IMG/VR virus record: IMGVR_UViG_3300028837_000165
Span: 1 to 30,846 of that record
Direction: 5' to 3' (one strand)
From: a virus
DNA length: 30,846 nucleotides
Below are positions 21,801-30,786 of the stretch, piece after piece; within the stretch, counting starts at the first letter, position 1; each line of letters starts with the position of its first letter. Both the position numbers and the translations under genes were made by a program. The notes beneath the pieces are model-generated. The model was not told where the DNA came from, made no database searches, and saw nothing but the letters and a program-made list of their open reading frames with translations.

Positions 21801-23028
21801 CTCCCTTGTTCGGAGGGTAGGCTGCAGAAGTAAACATATCTCCAGCCACATCTCCAGTCTTAATACGAGGAGGTTCAGGTGGAACGTCAACAACAGAACG
21901 ATTTTCTACAAATGAAGCGGTGGGGTCTCTCCCAGCCATTTCTGCTTCAGCTTTTTTAGAAACCTTTTCCTGCATTATCTGTCGCTTAGTCTTAGGCCCA
22001 ACAAAGGGGCCTTCTGGCACTAGAGTTTTCTCCAGGTCGCCAGCTACCTTATTAAGCTCAGCAACTATAGGATATGGATCAAGATTATAATTCTCTACAA
22101 CTTTAGCAGTAGCTACTTGCATAGATACCTTATGCTTCTGGGAGTAGCGTATGATCTGGGCTTGAACATCCTCAGATATAATACCAGTCTTATTCTGTAC
22201 TAGATCACCAGCACCTTTTAAGGGGCGCAGGATAGCCTGTCCAGTGCCTAGGAGGAAACCAGCTCCGCCGCCAACCATAGCAGCATTCTTTACTTCTTGA
22301 GGATCTACAATTCCTTCTTGCTGTCGGGTGGTTAATGCAGCACCACCAGCAGCAATACCAGCACCAACTCCTACTTCGGCGGCAACACCGGCTGTCCTGG
22401 CCGCAGTCTTACCCGTAGAGACAGCAACCCTGGCTGCAGTAGCTGCATAAGCCATAGGAAGCATTAGATACTGGGGATTGGATATAATATACTTACCCAT
22501 CTCCAGAGCCATCTCAGAAGGATTCTCAGATATAGCATCAGAGATCACACGTAGATGCCCACCTTTGGATTCAATATAAGCTTCTGTTTGTTCTCTCTCA
22601 GCAGTAATATTTTCCAATACTTCTTTAGGCATAATACCAGTGCGCATATACGACATATGCTCGTAGGGAGTTATATTCACTCCCTCATCATACCAGCCCT
22701 TAAGACGATCTTTCCTAACAGGATCATTGATCTGTACTTCTTTGGTATACGGACCACCAGACTTCAGGATATTAATAGAAGTCTTCATAGCGTCAGAAAG
22801 AGTGGGAAGGATATCATTACGCTCAAAGAACCCTTTAGAGGTTTCTTGTGATACTCCCATTGCCTGTTGAAACAAAGAAGCAGCCTCACTCTGTGGCTGT
22901 GCAGGGGAGCCTGCTAACGCGGTTGAGGAGTCAAGCCCCATAGCTTGCAGCATACCACCTTCCCTAGGAGTATCAACTTCCTCAGAGTAATCAATTCCAA
23001 TATTATCAAGTAATAGTGAATTTGGCAT
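18799..23028 (-). CDS. Large internal virion protein with C-terminal muralytic-like domain
   Basis: 1409 aa, start overlapping the upstream stop (TAATG). N-terminal half: low-complexity start, Ala/Gly-rich hydrophobic segments (about 187-235 and 510-525), charged helical middle (580-800) and a further helical region. Residues 1277-1409 begin RGIANNNPLNIEQGANWQGL and contain FAQFIDPKQGIRAA and STWAPANENNTKAYI, matching lysozyme/transglycosylase-like domains of phage structural proteins that open peptidoglycan during DNA entry. Size and position fit a T7 gp16-like ejection protein or a large polyvalent protein. No separate endolysin is seen in the window, so this domain may be the only muralytic activity here. 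Confidence 0.72.
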   Translation of the reverse strand: MPNSLLLDNIGIDYSEEVDTPREGGMLQAMGLDSSTALAGSPAQPQSEAASLFQQAMGVSQETSKGFFERNDILPTLSDAMKTSINILKSGGPYTKEVQINDPVRKDRLKGWYDEGVNITPYEHMSYMRTGIMPKEVLENITAEREQTEAYIESKGGHLRVISDAISENPSEMALEMGKYIISNPQYLMLPMAYAATAARVAVSTGKTAARTAGVAAEVGVGAGIAAGGAALTTRQQEGIVDPQEVKNAAMVGGGAGFLLGTGQAILRPLKGAGDLVQNKTGIISEDVQAQIIRYSQKHKVSMQVATAKVVENYNLDPYPIVAELNKVAGDLEKTLVPEGPFVGPKTKRQIMQEKVSKKAEAEMAGRDPTASFVENRSVVDVPPEPPRIKTGDVAGDMFTSAAYPPNKGAVTEPIMSMAEFADSPMGRSSSGARLAPATLREAYEDFHKTMIDAQVDGKQMKTLQELADEMAENSPKMKTFFGTQARKLDKDIKDLPPAAKKARKDQQGEVDPRLAATVGIAGAAALIGYSKEHDLETAVSYALAAGGGIFAIRVLRGWLKGRNQVLDHITSPPKKQLSLDKLYNKWQGEGAMRERRILNLRNSLYDISGGRFGGKALREEITTALESGNISKLSPEGQEIAKVVREEFDKIGKEIVKKGLIEESELLENYVAHLWQHPTKSVTELIDDMFGDQPRGLATKSMHEKKRVIPTYAIGEEAGLQPRTKDIADILAVYQKSVDQAQRNTELFHSLKYMKDPLTGKPLVVKGVENAPKTYRQVNHPRFAGHAVHPDLAPAVKSIFNVAEFSAPIRGVQALNFFLKRMAVSLSAFHALALMKSALMAGGLEKAVAHPVNSTKNLINTFRGKSPHLEALRKGELGDEIDVALKNGLVLNTVDDVGSDTFYGSLDDIRGVLDTTTEALGPVLGAPTAVGGKAVGALKASNLWVDGMMWDRIYTGFKISTYLDKMQKLSSRYAGKVSKDQLAKLAAEFTNDAYGGLNWLRLAENVTNRYGRQLAYNLVSKSGRASMQMVGFAPDWTTANVRVFYKAFANKSGMQRKLYQSYQLRGMLMFLVMGNILNNQLSGHNIWENQDPSTIEFGDGTRMVLSKQFMEPYKWLTKPEQEALNKTSTLLSTGLQVMTGKKWLTGPGQYSPPIESNLTHILSKAAPIWAQQGMAQGSLAAGAKSLAGFPTYGAPQGSAGVPTTAPTSPYGGGGNKETVIAPSGGGGGGVFSGMAKTASGILDAATNVPSPKRQPLLQDAAPMPEDLRKGLRDAPRGIANNNPLNIEQGANWQGLSKDQSGDPRFAQFIDPKQGIRAAVKIMKKYKQRGVNTLTGIISTWAPANENNTKAYIDTVSKLSGISPHSVIDLTDETTMVKLIKGMIAVENGHKYGDYYDDQTIIEGIKLAK

Positions 23029-24143
23029 TAGTTAGCTAGCCCATGTTTAACAAAGAGATTCCATGTTTTAGTGGAAGTCTTTCCTTGATTCTTTAGTTTA
23101 TCGTTTAGTGCCATAGAGTATAGGACAGCAATTTGTCCTTCGGTTAACTTACCATTCTGCTGACGAGCCATATCCATCCAAGGGATGGGTACAAATACAT
23201 CTCGATCCATATCATCTAGACCGTCGCCCCAACCGGTGCGGGGCTTCTTGACCAAACGATGCTCACTAATAACCTTAGCAAACAACGTTGTGGGATCAAA
23301 TTGTTTCTGGGACTGGGCAGCAGTATCTATCTCTTTAGCATATGCTCTACGTACTTCATCATAGCTAGAATCTACAAGTAGATTACCTTTATTATCTTTA
23401 CTAATCTCAGGATAATATCTAGCAACTTCAGCATCAAAGTTCTTCTTAATCTTCTCAGCACGAGTTAACAGAGCATTAGCTGTAGCAGGCTTCAGTGGTC
23501 CACCAGCGGTAGTGAGATCAGTATCCTCAGCCGCCGCCTTAAGATCCCTAGCCCATACATCCATATCACCTGGATTAGCAACACCAGTAATACCATGAAC
23601 TTGTTTAAACTCAGCAAATCTAGCTTCCTTATCAACTTCAGGAGTAGCATACCATGCACGAGCAGCTTCAAGATCAGAAGTCTTGGCAGCTTTCCTCTCA
23701 TCTTCAGCAGCTTTTCTACCAAAGAAGTTACGCTGTTCCCATTCCCCTATAATCTTGTCCAGCTTACCAGCCTTATCAAAAGCAGTGTCATTACCTAGAG
23801 AATACAATTTATCCCTAGTAGTCCTAAGATCCTCAATCATCTGGGGATTCTCAGCTAACCTGTTCTTGATATTCTGTGCTGCTTGTACTGATTGCTCTGG
23901 CGTCCCTTGTCCAGGGGCACCTCCCCTTCCTTGAAAGGCAGAAGATACAGCTTTACCAACTTCTCTATTAGCTGCACTTGCAGATTGCAGTTGCTCTACC
24001 TGTAGTCTTTTTAATTCATTATTAACGCGGGCACCTGTCATAGCAATCTCATCTGACAAGTTTTCCCTACGAATTCTACGTAGTTCTTGCAGAGGAGAAG
24101 GAGTACTCGCCCGTGCCTTAATCATTGTTTGTAAATCTGCCAT
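23028..24143 (-). CDS. Probable internal virion / DNA ejection protein
   Basis: 371 aa, rich in charged helix: the N-terminus (QELRRIRRENLSDEIAM, NNELKRLQVEQLQSASAANR) is likely coiled coil. No catalytic motif or membrane segment. Sits between two other candidate ejection proteins and ends in a TAATG overlap with the large internal protein. Assignment is by position and composition. Confidence 0.55.
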   Translation of the reverse strand: MADLQTMIKARASTPSPLQELRRIRRENLSDEIAMTGARVNNELKRLQVEQLQSASAANREVGKAVSSAFQGRGGAPGQGTPEQSVQAAQNIKNRLAENPQMIEDLRTTRDKLYSLGNDTAFDKAGKLDKIIGEWEQRNFFGRKAAEDERKAAKTSDLEAARAWYATPEVDKEARFAEFKQVHGITGVANPGDMDVWARDLKAAAEDTDLTTAGGPLKPATANALLTRAEKIKKNFDAEVARYYPEISKDNKGNLLVDSSYDEVRRAYAKEIDTAAQSQKQFDPTTLFAKVISEHRLVKKPRTGWGDGLDDMDRDVFVPIPWMDMARQQNGKLTEGQIAVLYSMALNDKLKNQGKTSTKTWNLFVKHGLAN

Positions 24144-24152
24144 CAGTGTGTC

Positions 24153-25328
24153 CTATATAGCGTATTGTTGATCTTTGCTTATGTTTTCAGCCATTGCTTG
24201 GTTTAAGTAACCACTTAGAGAAGTTTTGTAGCGAGTTGCCATGAGGCTTGTATCTTCAGAATATTGAGAATGTTTAGAAAGAGCTCTCTCCATAGCTTCC
24301 TGCTCAAATGAACTAAACTCCCCATCTCGTATAGCTTGGCTAAGATTATAAGTTGTTTGAGTTTCTCCACCACCCCACTGATTGGGCTTTGAATCTCTTA
24401 TTATATAATCTCCTTCCTCAGCACCATAGGTAACTCCAACATCATTATTGTAAGAAACTCTAGATACTTGTCCACTCTTGCTAAATAAAGCTTTCATGGG
24501 AGCATAATTTGGATCACTTGAATAAGTCTCAGCATCATAACCACCTGCTAGACTAGTATTCCATTCATTAATCATTTCACCAAAACCAGTATCTATTTTA
24601 CGCTGATCGCTCATAGTAGCATTAATGGCTTCCAGCCGCTGTTTAGTGAACGTTTTAAGTAGATTATCATGTGTATAAGTATGGGAATTCTCAGTAACAC
24701 TATCGCTTATATATCCTTTAATTTCTCCAACCTCTTCCTTAGTCATAACACTAGCCATTGCCACATCCATTGGTATAAGAGCTTTAGCATACACATCTAA
24801 CATCTGGCTTCCTTGTTTGGTCATAGACAGGTCACGTGTACTACCTGCATTGAATCCAAAGTTACCAAAGGGTGTAGTTATGTACTTTCCTCCTTCAAAT
24901 CCTCCATCACCTGCGCGAGTAACGAAATCATAATCTGGCTTTGTGTCTAGCCCAAGAATCTTACCAACACTGATACCAACTATAGCTCCCATCATACCAC
25001 CAGCTATAGCACCAAAGGGGCCTGCTACTGCCATACCACCATAAGCCCCAATTTGGTATCCAAGATTTTCTTGTGCAGTATTTTGGAATGCTTTACCAAA
25101 GGTTTGGTTAATAGCAAACATAGCACCCATGTTCATGCCCATGTCTGTTACTGTGGTAAAGTCTCCACCCGCGGCATCCCAGAAAGCACCTCCATATTTC
25201 TCAGTGGCTTCGTATGCTTCAGCAACTTTTCCAGCTATTTCTGTTGGAGCTCCTTCAAACCCAAGCTTCTCAAGTGCTGCTTGAATTGTCTCAGCGTTAG
25301 CCGCGCCTGCTTCAATGACTCCCTCCAC
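24153..25328 (-). CDS. Probable DNA ejection protein with glycine-zipper segment
   Basis: 391 aa from a GTG (no in-frame ATG until residue 63; ribosome site GAAGG is close). Residues 94-126 form a hydrophobic glycine-rich stretch (GAYGGMAVAGPFGAIAGG, then MMGAIVGISVGKILG) like membrane-inserting glycine zippers. The rest is polar and helical. Begins 14 nt after the previous gene. Similar hydrophobic glycine segments occur in podovirus ejection proteins that form a trans-envelope channel. Confidence 0.55.
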   Translation of the reverse strand: MEGVIEAGAANAETIQAALEKLGFEGAPTEIAGKVAEAYEATEKYGGAFWDAAGGDFTTVTDMGMNMGAMFAINQTFGKAFQNTAQENLGYQIGAYGGMAVAGPFGAIAGGMMGAIVGISVGKILGLDTKPDYDFVTRAGDGGFEGGKYITTPFGNFGFNAGSTRDLSMTKQGSQMLDVYAKALIPMDVAMASVMTKEEVGEIKGYISDSVTENSHTYTHDNLLKTFTKQRLEAINATMSDQRKIDTGFGEMINEWNTSLAGGYDAETYSSDPNYAPMKALFSKSGQVSRVSYNNDVGVTYGAEEGDYIIRDSKPNQWGGGETQTTYNLSQAIRDGEFSSFEQEAMERALSKHSQYSEDTSLMATRYKTSLSGYLNQAMAENISKDQQYAI

Positions 25329-25342
25329 GCCTTCGGGGGAGC

Positions 25343-26233
25343 CTACAGAAAACCCAGATCACCAAAGAAGTCGTTTACCGTATAATCTGCTATCCCCTCA
25401 AAAGAAGGAAGCTCCCAAGTAGAAGGATCAAATACAGAAGTATTAGGATCTTTCATCCACTCAAAGAAGTCACCAACCTCATGAGCTCCGCTAGAGATTG
25501 CGTCAGGTATGTCGCTTAGTGACCAGTCTCCAATAATAGGAACACCTCCCCCGTCACCATCACCACCACCACCACCGCCTCCTACGGCTCCTTTAATAGT
25601 ATCGAAGATGCCTCCATCTCCGCCTCCGCCACCTCCTCCAGAAGGTTGCCCAGCAGCGTTGGGCTGTCTCATAGCTTCCATCATGCCGGTAATGCCGGAG
25701 ATTGTCTGCCCTCGATTAAGCATCTGTAGGGTTTCTCGATCAATAGCTGACTGTCCTATTTGCCCTTGCAATTCAGCAATAGTAGAAGATGCAGCAGCAC
25801 CAGCCTGCTGTCCTGGCCCTATAAGGGCTAGCCTACGATTAAGGGCTTGGTCGTAACTTTGGGAAGCTAGATCTCCCCCACGTTGCTGTAGGGTAGCTAG
25901 GGTAGCTCCAGACATAACTCCTTGTCCGCCAGCGGCAGCGCTGCGTTGAATTGCTTTGCTCTGTTCTTCCTGCTGAAATGCGTAGCCAGGATCTCTCCTA
26001 ATAGAAGAAGGATCTTGTAGAAGTTTCAAATAGTCCCCAGTGGCAGTTGCCCCTGCTTTCGCATAAGGATCTAGATATTCTTTTGTTGTGGCTATCCCTT
26101 GCTGGGCAGCTTGTTTAGCTTCCTTAGCTCCCTCTCTCGCGGTGTCCTGTGTCTTGAGGTAATCATATACCTCCAGTCCCCCAGAAACAACACCTGGACT
26201 AGTAAGATTCTTTAAAAAGTCTGTAACGGCCAT
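25343..26233 (-). CDS. DNA transfer protein (P22 gp7-like type)
   Basis: 296 aa, ATG overlapping the upstream stop (TAATG). The core IRRDPGYAFQQEEQSKAIQR (79-98), AAGGQGVMSGATLATLQQ and DLASQSYDQALNRRLALIG is the signature of podovirus DNA-transfer/injection proteins. Two glycine runs (around 198-206 and 217-231) make flexible linkers before a C-terminal acidic domain. It would be packaged in the head and ejected with the DNA. Confidence 0.7.
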   Translation of the reverse strand: MAVTDFLKNLTSPGVVSGGLEVYDYLKTQDTAREGAKEAKQAAQQGIATTKEYLDPYAKAGATATGDYLKLLQDPSSIRRDPGYAFQQEEQSKAIQRSAAAGGQGVMSGATLATLQQRGGDLASQSYDQALNRRLALIGPGQQAGAAASSTIAELQGQIGQSAIDRETLQMLNRGQTISGITGMMEAMRQPNAAGQPSGGGGGGGDGGIFDTIKGAVGGGGGGGDGDGGGVPIIGDWSLSDIPDAISSGAHEVGDFFEWMKDPNTSVFDPSTWELPSFEGIADYTVNDFFGDLGFL

Positions 26234-27081
26234 TATCTATTCCACCCATATCCAGTTACAAATAGCTGTAAAGTTTGTGAGCTTAGAGGAGCAGTTGATT
26301 GGTCTGTATACTGTAAATCAAATCTATTAGCCGAATCAACAGGTAATTTAATTCCACTTTGAGTAATATCTAACTGCAGTCCCGTGGGACCGGTAGCCCC
26401 CATAAAAAACCCAGCTATGGTATTATCTGCACCTACTGCCTGTGCTCCACCGGTTGCTCTTCCAAATATTTTAGTAGCGATACTAGCCGCTGCGGCAACA
26501 ACACTTAAGCTAATTCTAACTTCTACCCAATCTACCGATAGAGGTACACTATCGAGCCCAGTATAAATGTTAGTAGCAGAGCTACCAGTTGGCCCAACTG
26601 ACTCCCAAGTATCAGTCGTAATGGTTGCGGCTATGAGAAATGATGTGTCACTTATGTTTGGATTACCATTAGAATTAGATGTGAACACACCATTGGGCTT
26701 AGCGTAAGTCAGATAAGCATTAGTTGTGGGATCATAAACAATAGTAATACTAGCGTATTGTGGCAGATAAATATCATTAGCGCTGCCATCAATATTGGTA
26801 GCAGAAGTAATCCTTAGAGTTGAAGAGTTTATATTTACTATAGTTACTACGTACCCAACAATATCACCACCACCAGTTACATTGAGCAACGGCTCAAGCA
26901 CGCCTGCTGCTGTAAGAGTAGCTACTAGAGAGGCTCCATTAAATACAACAGTTTCTCGATTGTTGGTCTCATCAAGAGTTAAGTTAACTGCCGAGGTCCT
27001 AGCAGGAGCAGCAATCTGATTATCACCTTCCTGATAGGTCAGCTCAGCACTCTTAGTATTTCTGGTAATTATTTCAGTCAT
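26233..27081 (-). CDS. Beta-rich structural protein
   Basis: 282 aa from the ATG at 27081 (an in-frame start at 27108 would overlap the upstream gene). Rich in Thr/Ser/Asn/Val strands (SAVNLTLDETNNRETVVF, YLPQYASITIVYD, LQLFVTGYGW), as in tail or capsid accessory proteins. No domain recognised. Between structural genes and cotranscribed with them. Confidence 0.6.
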   Translation of the reverse strand: MTEIITRNTKSAELTYQEGDNQIAAPARTSAVNLTLDETNNRETVVFNGASLVATLTAAGVLEPLLNVTGGGDIVGYVVTIVNINSSTLRITSATNIDGSANDIYLPQYASITIVYDPTTNAYLTYAKPNGVFTSNSNGNPNISDTSFLIAATITTDTWESVGPTGSSATNIYTGLDSVPLSVDWVEVRISLSVVAAAASIATKIFGRATGGAQAVGADNTIAGFFMGATGPTGLQLDITQSGIKLPVDSANRFDLQYTDQSTAPLSSQTLQLFVTGYGWNR

Positions 27082-27082
27082 T

Positions 27083-27853
27083 TTAGTCGTCCACCAATAA
27101 AATTTCAAAGTCTATAGATACTGTGCTACCCCCAGCACCCGCCCCTACAGCAGTCACCCATATATCTGTTAATGGAGATAGGGCTAGCTCAGGAGAAATA
27201 GGAGTATAGGGTAGAAACCCAGTTGCACCATCGTAGTTTAATCTTAATCTTTTAGCTTGGTATCCTGCTGTAACATCGTTAAAGTTATCTCTAGTATATA
27301 CTTTAACCTCTGCATCATCCTTGTTGGCCCCTACAGATCCATGAAGAGATAACAAGTAACCAGTTTTGCCAGATGGTATAGTATACCCTGCATACTGACT
27401 TTGCCCCTCTCCCGCAGCAATCATTATATGGCTAGCAGCACCACCAGAATCTTCTACTACAATATCAGCAACGTTATTGCCCGTGTAAGTTCCACAGTCA
27501 CTAACCCAAGCTCGATGAACACGCCAAAAACTAGCAGTTGTAGCGGAAGAAGCAGAAGCTCCAGCAGTAGCGATTGTTTCGGTTACCTCATTAAGATTAG
27601 AATCAATCCCCTGAATAGTTATTTCCCTAGCGCCAGCACCAGCCGCTGTGTCAGCAACATCACCCCCGGCAGCTATCCTGAATGTAGTTGCAGATGTACG
27701 AAAAATAAACTGCCCACCTGAAATTTGTAGAACACCTTCCTCCGTACCAGAAGCAACAGCAGGATTGCGGCCAAATTTATGTACTAACGAATGGCCCTGA
27801 ATTTTTCCTTGCTGAACATCAATAAGCCAATTTCTTTGAAGATAATATGTCAT
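27083..27853 (-). CDS. Virion structural protein
   Basis: 256 aa from the ATG at 27853, which overlaps the previous stop (ATGA). Beta-rich: GVLQISGGQFIFRTSATTFRI, HIMIAAGEGQSQYAGYTIP, YLLSLHGSV, VKVYTRDN and a closing LTDIWVTAVGAGAGG...VSIDFEILLVDD. I associate this layout with a structural protein found in marine podoviruses, probably tail or head decoration. No enzymatic motif. Confidence 0.6.
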   Translation of the reverse strand: MTYYLQRNWLIDVQQGKIQGHSLVHKFGRNPAVASGTEEGVLQISGGQFIFRTSATTFRIAAGGDVADTAAGAGAREITIQGIDSNLNEVTETIATAGASASSATTASFWRVHRAWVSDCGTYTGNNVADIVVEDSGGAASHIMIAAGEGQSQYAGYTIPSGKTGYLLSLHGSVGANKDDAEVKVYTRDNFNDVTAGYQAKRLRLNYDGATGFLPYTPISPELALSPLTDIWVTAVGAGAGGSTVSIDFEILLVDD

Positions 27854-28269
27854 ATGATGAACCACCCATTAGCAGGAGCAACAAACATAATCGTAGCAGC
27901 ATCACCCTTAGCTAACACAAGACTAGTGGTTCGCTCTATTTCCTCAGAACCAAAAGGAAATACGTTAACAGAATTAGCCCCTGTTGCTGCTAAGTTTTTA
28001 ATCCTATACACTTTACCATCAACCCCAGGAGTTAAGTTAATATTTATATCAGCAGAGTCAGGTTGCGCAAAAATAAGAGTATCTTTAGCCTGCACATCAT
28101 AATCTGGTGAACCATCTGGGAGTAACACATAATTGAAGAAAGTACCAGAAGCACCAACGACAATATCTGTCAAACTCTGAAACCATTTAGCCCATACAAA
28201 GTCAACTAGATCCCCCTCTTGTAGGGGACGACGTGTGGGTGGTGGATCTAGCTTTATGTTAATAGGCAT
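27850..28269 (-). CDS. Small beta-rich virion protein
   Basis: 139 aa, start overlapping the gp10-like stop (TAATG). N-terminus PPTRRPLQEGDLVDFVWAKW and W-F-Q-S-L, then strand-rich C-terminal half (VYRIKNLAATGANSVNVFPFG, AATIMFVAPANGWFII). Likely a tail or fibre adaptor by position. Family unknown. Confidence 0.6.
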   Translation of the reverse strand: MPINIKLDPPPTRRPLQEGDLVDFVWAKWFQSLTDIVVGASGTFFNYVLLPDGSPDYDVQAKDTLIFAQPDSADININLTPGVDGKVYRIKNLAATGANSVNVFPFGSEEIERTTSLVLAKGDAATIMFVAPANGWFII

Positions 28270-30071
28270 TAATGAGATCCTACATCAACAACAAGTTCTA
28301 TACCTTCAATTCGTATCTGCTCATCACCTTGATAAGCTAGTTCCCAACTTCGTGATTTAAAACGACCTAGGGCAGTAAGCTTATTTTTGTTATCTGATAT
28401 ATCCAATACTCGTCCAGCGTTGAAGTCCCGCTCACTACCATCTGACCAGCGTACAGTCAGATCTTGGGCGTTAGAGGTAGTATCCCCTATGTACCTCATT
28501 TCAGAACAGAACTTCCAGTTTCTGGTATCTCCGTCCCAGCCATTAATCCTGATCTTCAGAGCAATAGGCTCTACAGTAGCTGCAGCACCAAGGTAGTATC
28601 CTGCTGAAACATATCCAGTAGTTATATACCTAGCTCCAGCTTCTCCGTCCTGTGGCACAAAGTTATCGAATAAGCTAATAATCTCTCCAGAGGATAAGAT
28701 CCCTTGACCTATACGAGAAGTATCAGTTACTGCCCAGGCAATTAACGGGAATTGATCTATAGTTGGATCACTGTGTATCCATCTAGTCCACGTTGATGTT
28801 AATGAATTATATACAATTGTTTGATCTGGTACTATAATCCCGCTGACTAAATGGTATGTGGTCAGCACATAATAGTTGACATTACCAGCACTTACACCAG
28901 AACCTGCTGTACCAAATCCACCACTTGCTCTGGAAGTAGTAACAAACGAAGTAATAGTTGTTGAAGATACTTTTGAAATAGAGAAGTTCTTTAATAAGTA
29001 CGCTGCCACTTCCCCATTGGTGTCAATACCAAGAAAGTAGATTTCATCCCCATTCCTCCATACAGAGCTAGGATCGGCGCAACCAATATTAAAGGAGATA
29101 TCATTACGGGCAGACAATGGACTTCCAACCTCGTTGCCTGCATCATAGAAGAATTCTATAGTCCTCTCCCCGAACACAACAATATGATCGTGGTGAATAT
29201 CTATATAATTCTTAGTATCTTCTTCTTTCTCCGCTGTGATAAAATTCAGACCATCTGACCAGTCCGTTCCATCATTCAACTCACTTCCCCAAATTTGCCC
29301 ATTGGTAGCCAACACATACATAGTCTTATCAAGAACTGCAACACCATGCGCCAGCGTTAGTCCATTATTGGGAGGGAATGCAGAGAACGTAATATCTGTA
29401 ATAGTTACAGTACCGGCAGCTATAGCAGTTTCAGTTGTTAGAGTGTCTTCTACAATAGTAATAGTTAAGGTAGTAGAAGAAGCAACAGTATAAGTTCCAT
29501 CATTCAGCCCAGAAGTAGTAGCAACAGTAATTCTATCTCCAGCCTGGAGGTTAGAGAAATCCTCTACGGCAGCAGATGCTATCGTAGACGGAGCAGTAAA
29601 AGAAATATCAGTACCGGACCATGGAGAGTCCGGATTAACTGCCATATCAAAGAAAGTAGTAGAAGCAGTAGAGGGCACATATTTGCCTTCGTTCCCCTGC
29701 GGATCTATTATAAACAACACACCATTTAGTTCAGCAAAATAAACTCGTTCTGACCCAGTGGTGAGAGCAGTGCCGTAGGTAACATCAGGGGTCAACTCTG
29801 AAGAATAGTCATTTAGATATACTTTAGTATCATTGACTATATACAGGGTTGAATCAGCAGCCCAGAAAAATACTCCACGTCCCATGGAATCAGGGGCTGC
29901 AGTTTGATTAAATGTTTCAAAGGAAGGACGCTGGGTTACGTAATACTTATTATTCGAGTACGGGAGGATAACTCCATTCTGAATGAAATCACTAGAAAGA
30001 GAAGTAATACCACCAGAAAACTGTAGTATGTTTTCAGAAGTTATAACAGGTAGACGAATAGGACTCCCCAT
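28269..30071 (-). CDS. P22 gp10-like tail hub / DNA stabilisation protein
   Basis: 600 aa, overlapping the gp4-like gene by one base. Repeated strand units typical of a beta-propeller: FFWAADSTLYIVND, VYFAELNGVLFIID, GVAVLDKTMYVLATNGQIWG, HHDHIVVFGERTIEFF, and a conserved end WTRWIHSDP, RSWELAYQG, IRIEGIELVVD. Longer than P22 gp10 (472 aa) because of an inserted Thr-rich domain around residues 165-230 (AGDRITVATTSGLNDGTYTV). The family closes the portal vertex after packaging and holds the tail fibres. Adjacent to the gp4-like gene as in P22. Confidence 0.7.
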   Translation of the reverse strand: MGSPIRLPVITSENILQFSGGITSLSSDFIQNGVILPYSNNKYYVTQRPSFETFNQTAAPDSMGRGVFFWAADSTLYIVNDTKVYLNDYSSELTPDVTYGTALTTGSERVYFAELNGVLFIIDPQGNEGKYVPSTASTTFFDMAVNPDSPWSGTDISFTAPSTIASAAVEDFSNLQAGDRITVATTSGLNDGTYTVASSTTLTITIVEDTLTTETAIAAGTVTITDITFSAFPPNNGLTLAHGVAVLDKTMYVLATNGQIWGSELNDGTDWSDGLNFITAEKEEDTKNYIDIHHDHIVVFGERTIEFFYDAGNEVGSPLSARNDISFNIGCADPSSVWRNGDEIYFLGIDTNGEVAAYLLKNFSISKVSSTTITSFVTTSRASGGFGTAGSGVSAGNVNYYVLTTYHLVSGIIVPDQTIVYNSLTSTWTRWIHSDPTIDQFPLIAWAVTDTSRIGQGILSSGEIISLFDNFVPQDGEAGARYITTGYVSAGYYLGAAATVEPIALKIRINGWDGDTRNWKFCSEMRYIGDTTSNAQDLTVRWSDGSERDFNAGRVLDISDNKNKLTALGRFKSRSWELAYQGDEQIRIEGIELVVDVGSH

Positions 30072-30775
30072 TACCTTTGTCCCTTATTTTGTGCTGGTTG
30101 AAAATATATAGATTCTTGTTCTGTATCAAATGCTAAAGCTAGACCAAGAGCATCCTTAGCCATATTCATTAACTCAACTCGCTTATCCCTAGGAACCCCA
30201 TATGCGTGCATACGCCTAGTAGCTAAGTTGTAGTTAACAGCTTCTAACCATTCTGCGGGAACATCTAAATTGTTTGTAGAAACCCCAACATCTTCTATCC
30301 TCTGTTGATAGGTAATATGCAAGTTATTCCCAGTAATATTAGCATCAGCAGTAGGCCAGATGTATAGCGTAGAAGCATCTCTACGCGGATCAAAATAATA
30401 CTGAGTTGGTAAACTATTCTGTTCATCTTTATCCGACAGTTCATTATACTCTTGCCTAGTAAGCGCGAACAAAGTAGTATCATTATTATCAGCATCCCTG
30501 TAAAACATATCTGTTATTTTTAATGCTTTGTTATCAGCAAACACATCATATGTTATCTGCGCCTGTACCAAAGTTACAGTTGTTTTTTCTATGGTCCACA
30601 ACTCAAGACCATGGTTGCTCCAAGCCTTGAGCATAGCTTCTAGCGTTGGTAAACAATCTGTTACCTGCGAAGCAGAAGCAGTTCCTCCTTCTTCAAGAAC
30701 ACCACAATGGCGTAAAGCTTCTGTGATGATTCCTTCAGCAGTTATATTATATACGTAAGTACCACTAGTAGCCAT
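30071..30775 (-). CDS. P22 gp4-like head-tail adaptor
   Basis: 234 aa, ATG preceded by AAGGA. N-terminal helices ITEALRHCGVLEEGGTASAS and CLPTLEAMLKAWSNHGLELW are characteristic of gp4-type portal-binding proteins; the centre has LTRQEYNELSDKDEQNSLPTQ and FDPRRDASTLYIWPTAD; the end has WLEAVNYNLATRRMHAYGVP. It would bind below the portal ring and accept the gp10-like hub encoded next. Some databases label this family tail tubular protein A. Confidence 0.75.
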   Translation of the reverse strand: MATSGTYVYNITAEGIITEALRHCGVLEEGGTASASQVTDCLPTLEAMLKAWSNHGLELWTIEKTTVTLVQAQITYDVFADNKALKITDMFYRDADNNDTTLFALTRQEYNELSDKDEQNSLPTQYYFDPRRDASTLYIWPTADANITGNNLHITYQQRIEDVGVSTNNLDVPAEWLEAVNYNLATRRMHAYGVPRDKRVELMNMAKDALGLALAFDTEQESIYFQPAQNKGQR

Positions 30776-30786
30776 TTTAAATTTCC

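Noticed and set aside
25509-25856. Proline-rich plus-strand ORF
   Set aside because: It is the antisense of the glycine-rich linkers in the DNA transfer protein.
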